A program made the translations under genes and the position numbers. The notes beneath the pieces are model-generated. The model was given only the letters and a program-made list of their open reading frames with translations, was not told where the DNA came from and ran no database searches. A DNA stretch of 13,718 bases from an uncultured Desulfobacterales bacterium. GTDB taxonomy: Bacteria > Desulfobacterota > Desulfobacteria > Desulfobacterales > JAFDCJ01. Shown piece by piece: positions 13,452 to 13,718 of the stretch. The stretch is from positions 1 to 13,718 of the forward strand of contig CALZJV010000109.1 in NCBI GenBank assembly GCA_945787595.1. The letters are read 5' to 3'. The first letter of the stretch is position 1; the number at the start of each line of letters is the position of its first letter.

Positions 13452-13480
13452 TTGTCAAGTGCCTAAGCCTGTCATAAACT
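13452..13480 (+). promoter_or_regulatory. Possible promoter for the response-regulator gene
   Basis: TTGTCA (5/6 to the -35 consensus) and TAAACT (4/6 to -10) are exactly 17 bp apart. The -10 overlaps the palindrome TAAACT-T-AGTTTA (13475-13487). Confidence 0.3.
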
Positions 13481-13625
13481 TAGTTTAAACAGGAGTTGAA
13501 TCTCTCCAACTGCGGCCTTGACTATTTCGAGTGCTTTTTGTTAAGAGTTGTGTTTCTTTGGGATTATAAATGTATCAATTTACAAAATAAACTCCAGATT
13601 TAAAAAATAAGGTGGGATGGCAATC

Positions 13626-13718
13626 ATGGCCGGCAAGGTGGATTTAAAAGGCAAAAAGATACTCGTTGTTGATGATGAGCCTGATGTCCTGGAATCTTTG
13701 GAGGAGATCCTCGACGAT
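13626..13718 (+). CDS. Response regulator receiver domain, 5' fragment
   Basis: Cut by the window edge; only 31 residues are visible. The translation MAGKVDLKGKKILVVDDEPD and what follows is the first strand and acidic pocket (DD) of a two-component receiver domain, which accepts a phosphoryl group on an Asp beyond the edge. The start at 13626 is preferred because AAGGTGG ends about 10 bp upstream; the in-frame ATG at 13617 would be too close to it. The output domain and partner kinase are unknown. Confidence 0.85.
   Translation, partial: MAGKVDLKGKKILVVDDEPDVLESLEEILDD

Larger units (their letters stand above)
13230..13625. other. Intergenic region upstream of the response regulator
   Basis: No gene is supported in these 396 bp. 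It contains the palindrome ATGGATGAATCCAT (13230-13243), an inverted repeat (13387-13406), a possible promoter (13452-13480) overlapping a small palindrome (13475-13487), and an AT-rich leader before the regulator gene. Confidence 0.6.

Overview
The window looks like chromosome of an anaerobic, probably sulfate-reducing deltaproteobacterium (Desulfobacterota, Desulfobacterales-like). This is an inference from gene style (moderate GC, an FmdB-type zinc ribbon, a DUF169 domain) and from intergenic DNA packed with short palindromic and heptad repeats; no rRNA or other marker gene is present to prove it.

Layout. 1-521: repeat-rich DNA without a supported gene. 522-1685 (-): M20 family amidohydrolase/peptidase. 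1686-1973: divergent promoter region with a consensus -10 box and an operator-like inverted repeat. 1974-3176 (+): prolidase-like metal-dependent amidohydrolase. 3208-4767 (+): exported family 5 solute-binding protein. 4768-5249: terminator-like hairpin, then repeats. 5250-8000 (+): two permeases and the first ATPase of a Dpp/Opp-type ABC importer, tightly overlapped. 8001-8493: repeat-packed gap. 8494-9453 (+): second ATPase. 9454-9842: AT-rich repeat gap. 9843-10874 (+): shortened DUF169-like domain fused to dephospho-CoA kinase. 10983-11396 (+): NUDT15-like Nudix hydrolase. 11638-12522 (+): membrane-anchored glycerophosphodiester phosphodiesterase. 12523-12921: repeats. 12864-13229 (-): FmdB-like zinc-ribbon protein with an apparent frameshift. 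13626 to the end (+): start of a response regulator.

How the genes work together. The first seven genes form a coherent peptide or N-acyl-amino-acid uptake and hydrolysis module: a periplasmic binding protein, a complete five-part ABC importer and two cytoplasmic metallohydrolases, one of them divergently transcribed. The true substrate cannot be read from sequence. The transporter genes are in one order and strand but split by two gaps of about 480-490 bp filled with repeats, and the genes after these gaps (dppB, dppF) lack a visible Shine-Dalgarno site.

Most unusual items: the DUF169-CoaE fusion; a five-copy family of small palindromic elements with TTTC/GAAA inverted ends and, in some copies, heptad-repeat tails; and the frameshifted FmdB-like gene, whose C-terminal part is restored by one extra base in an A5 run.
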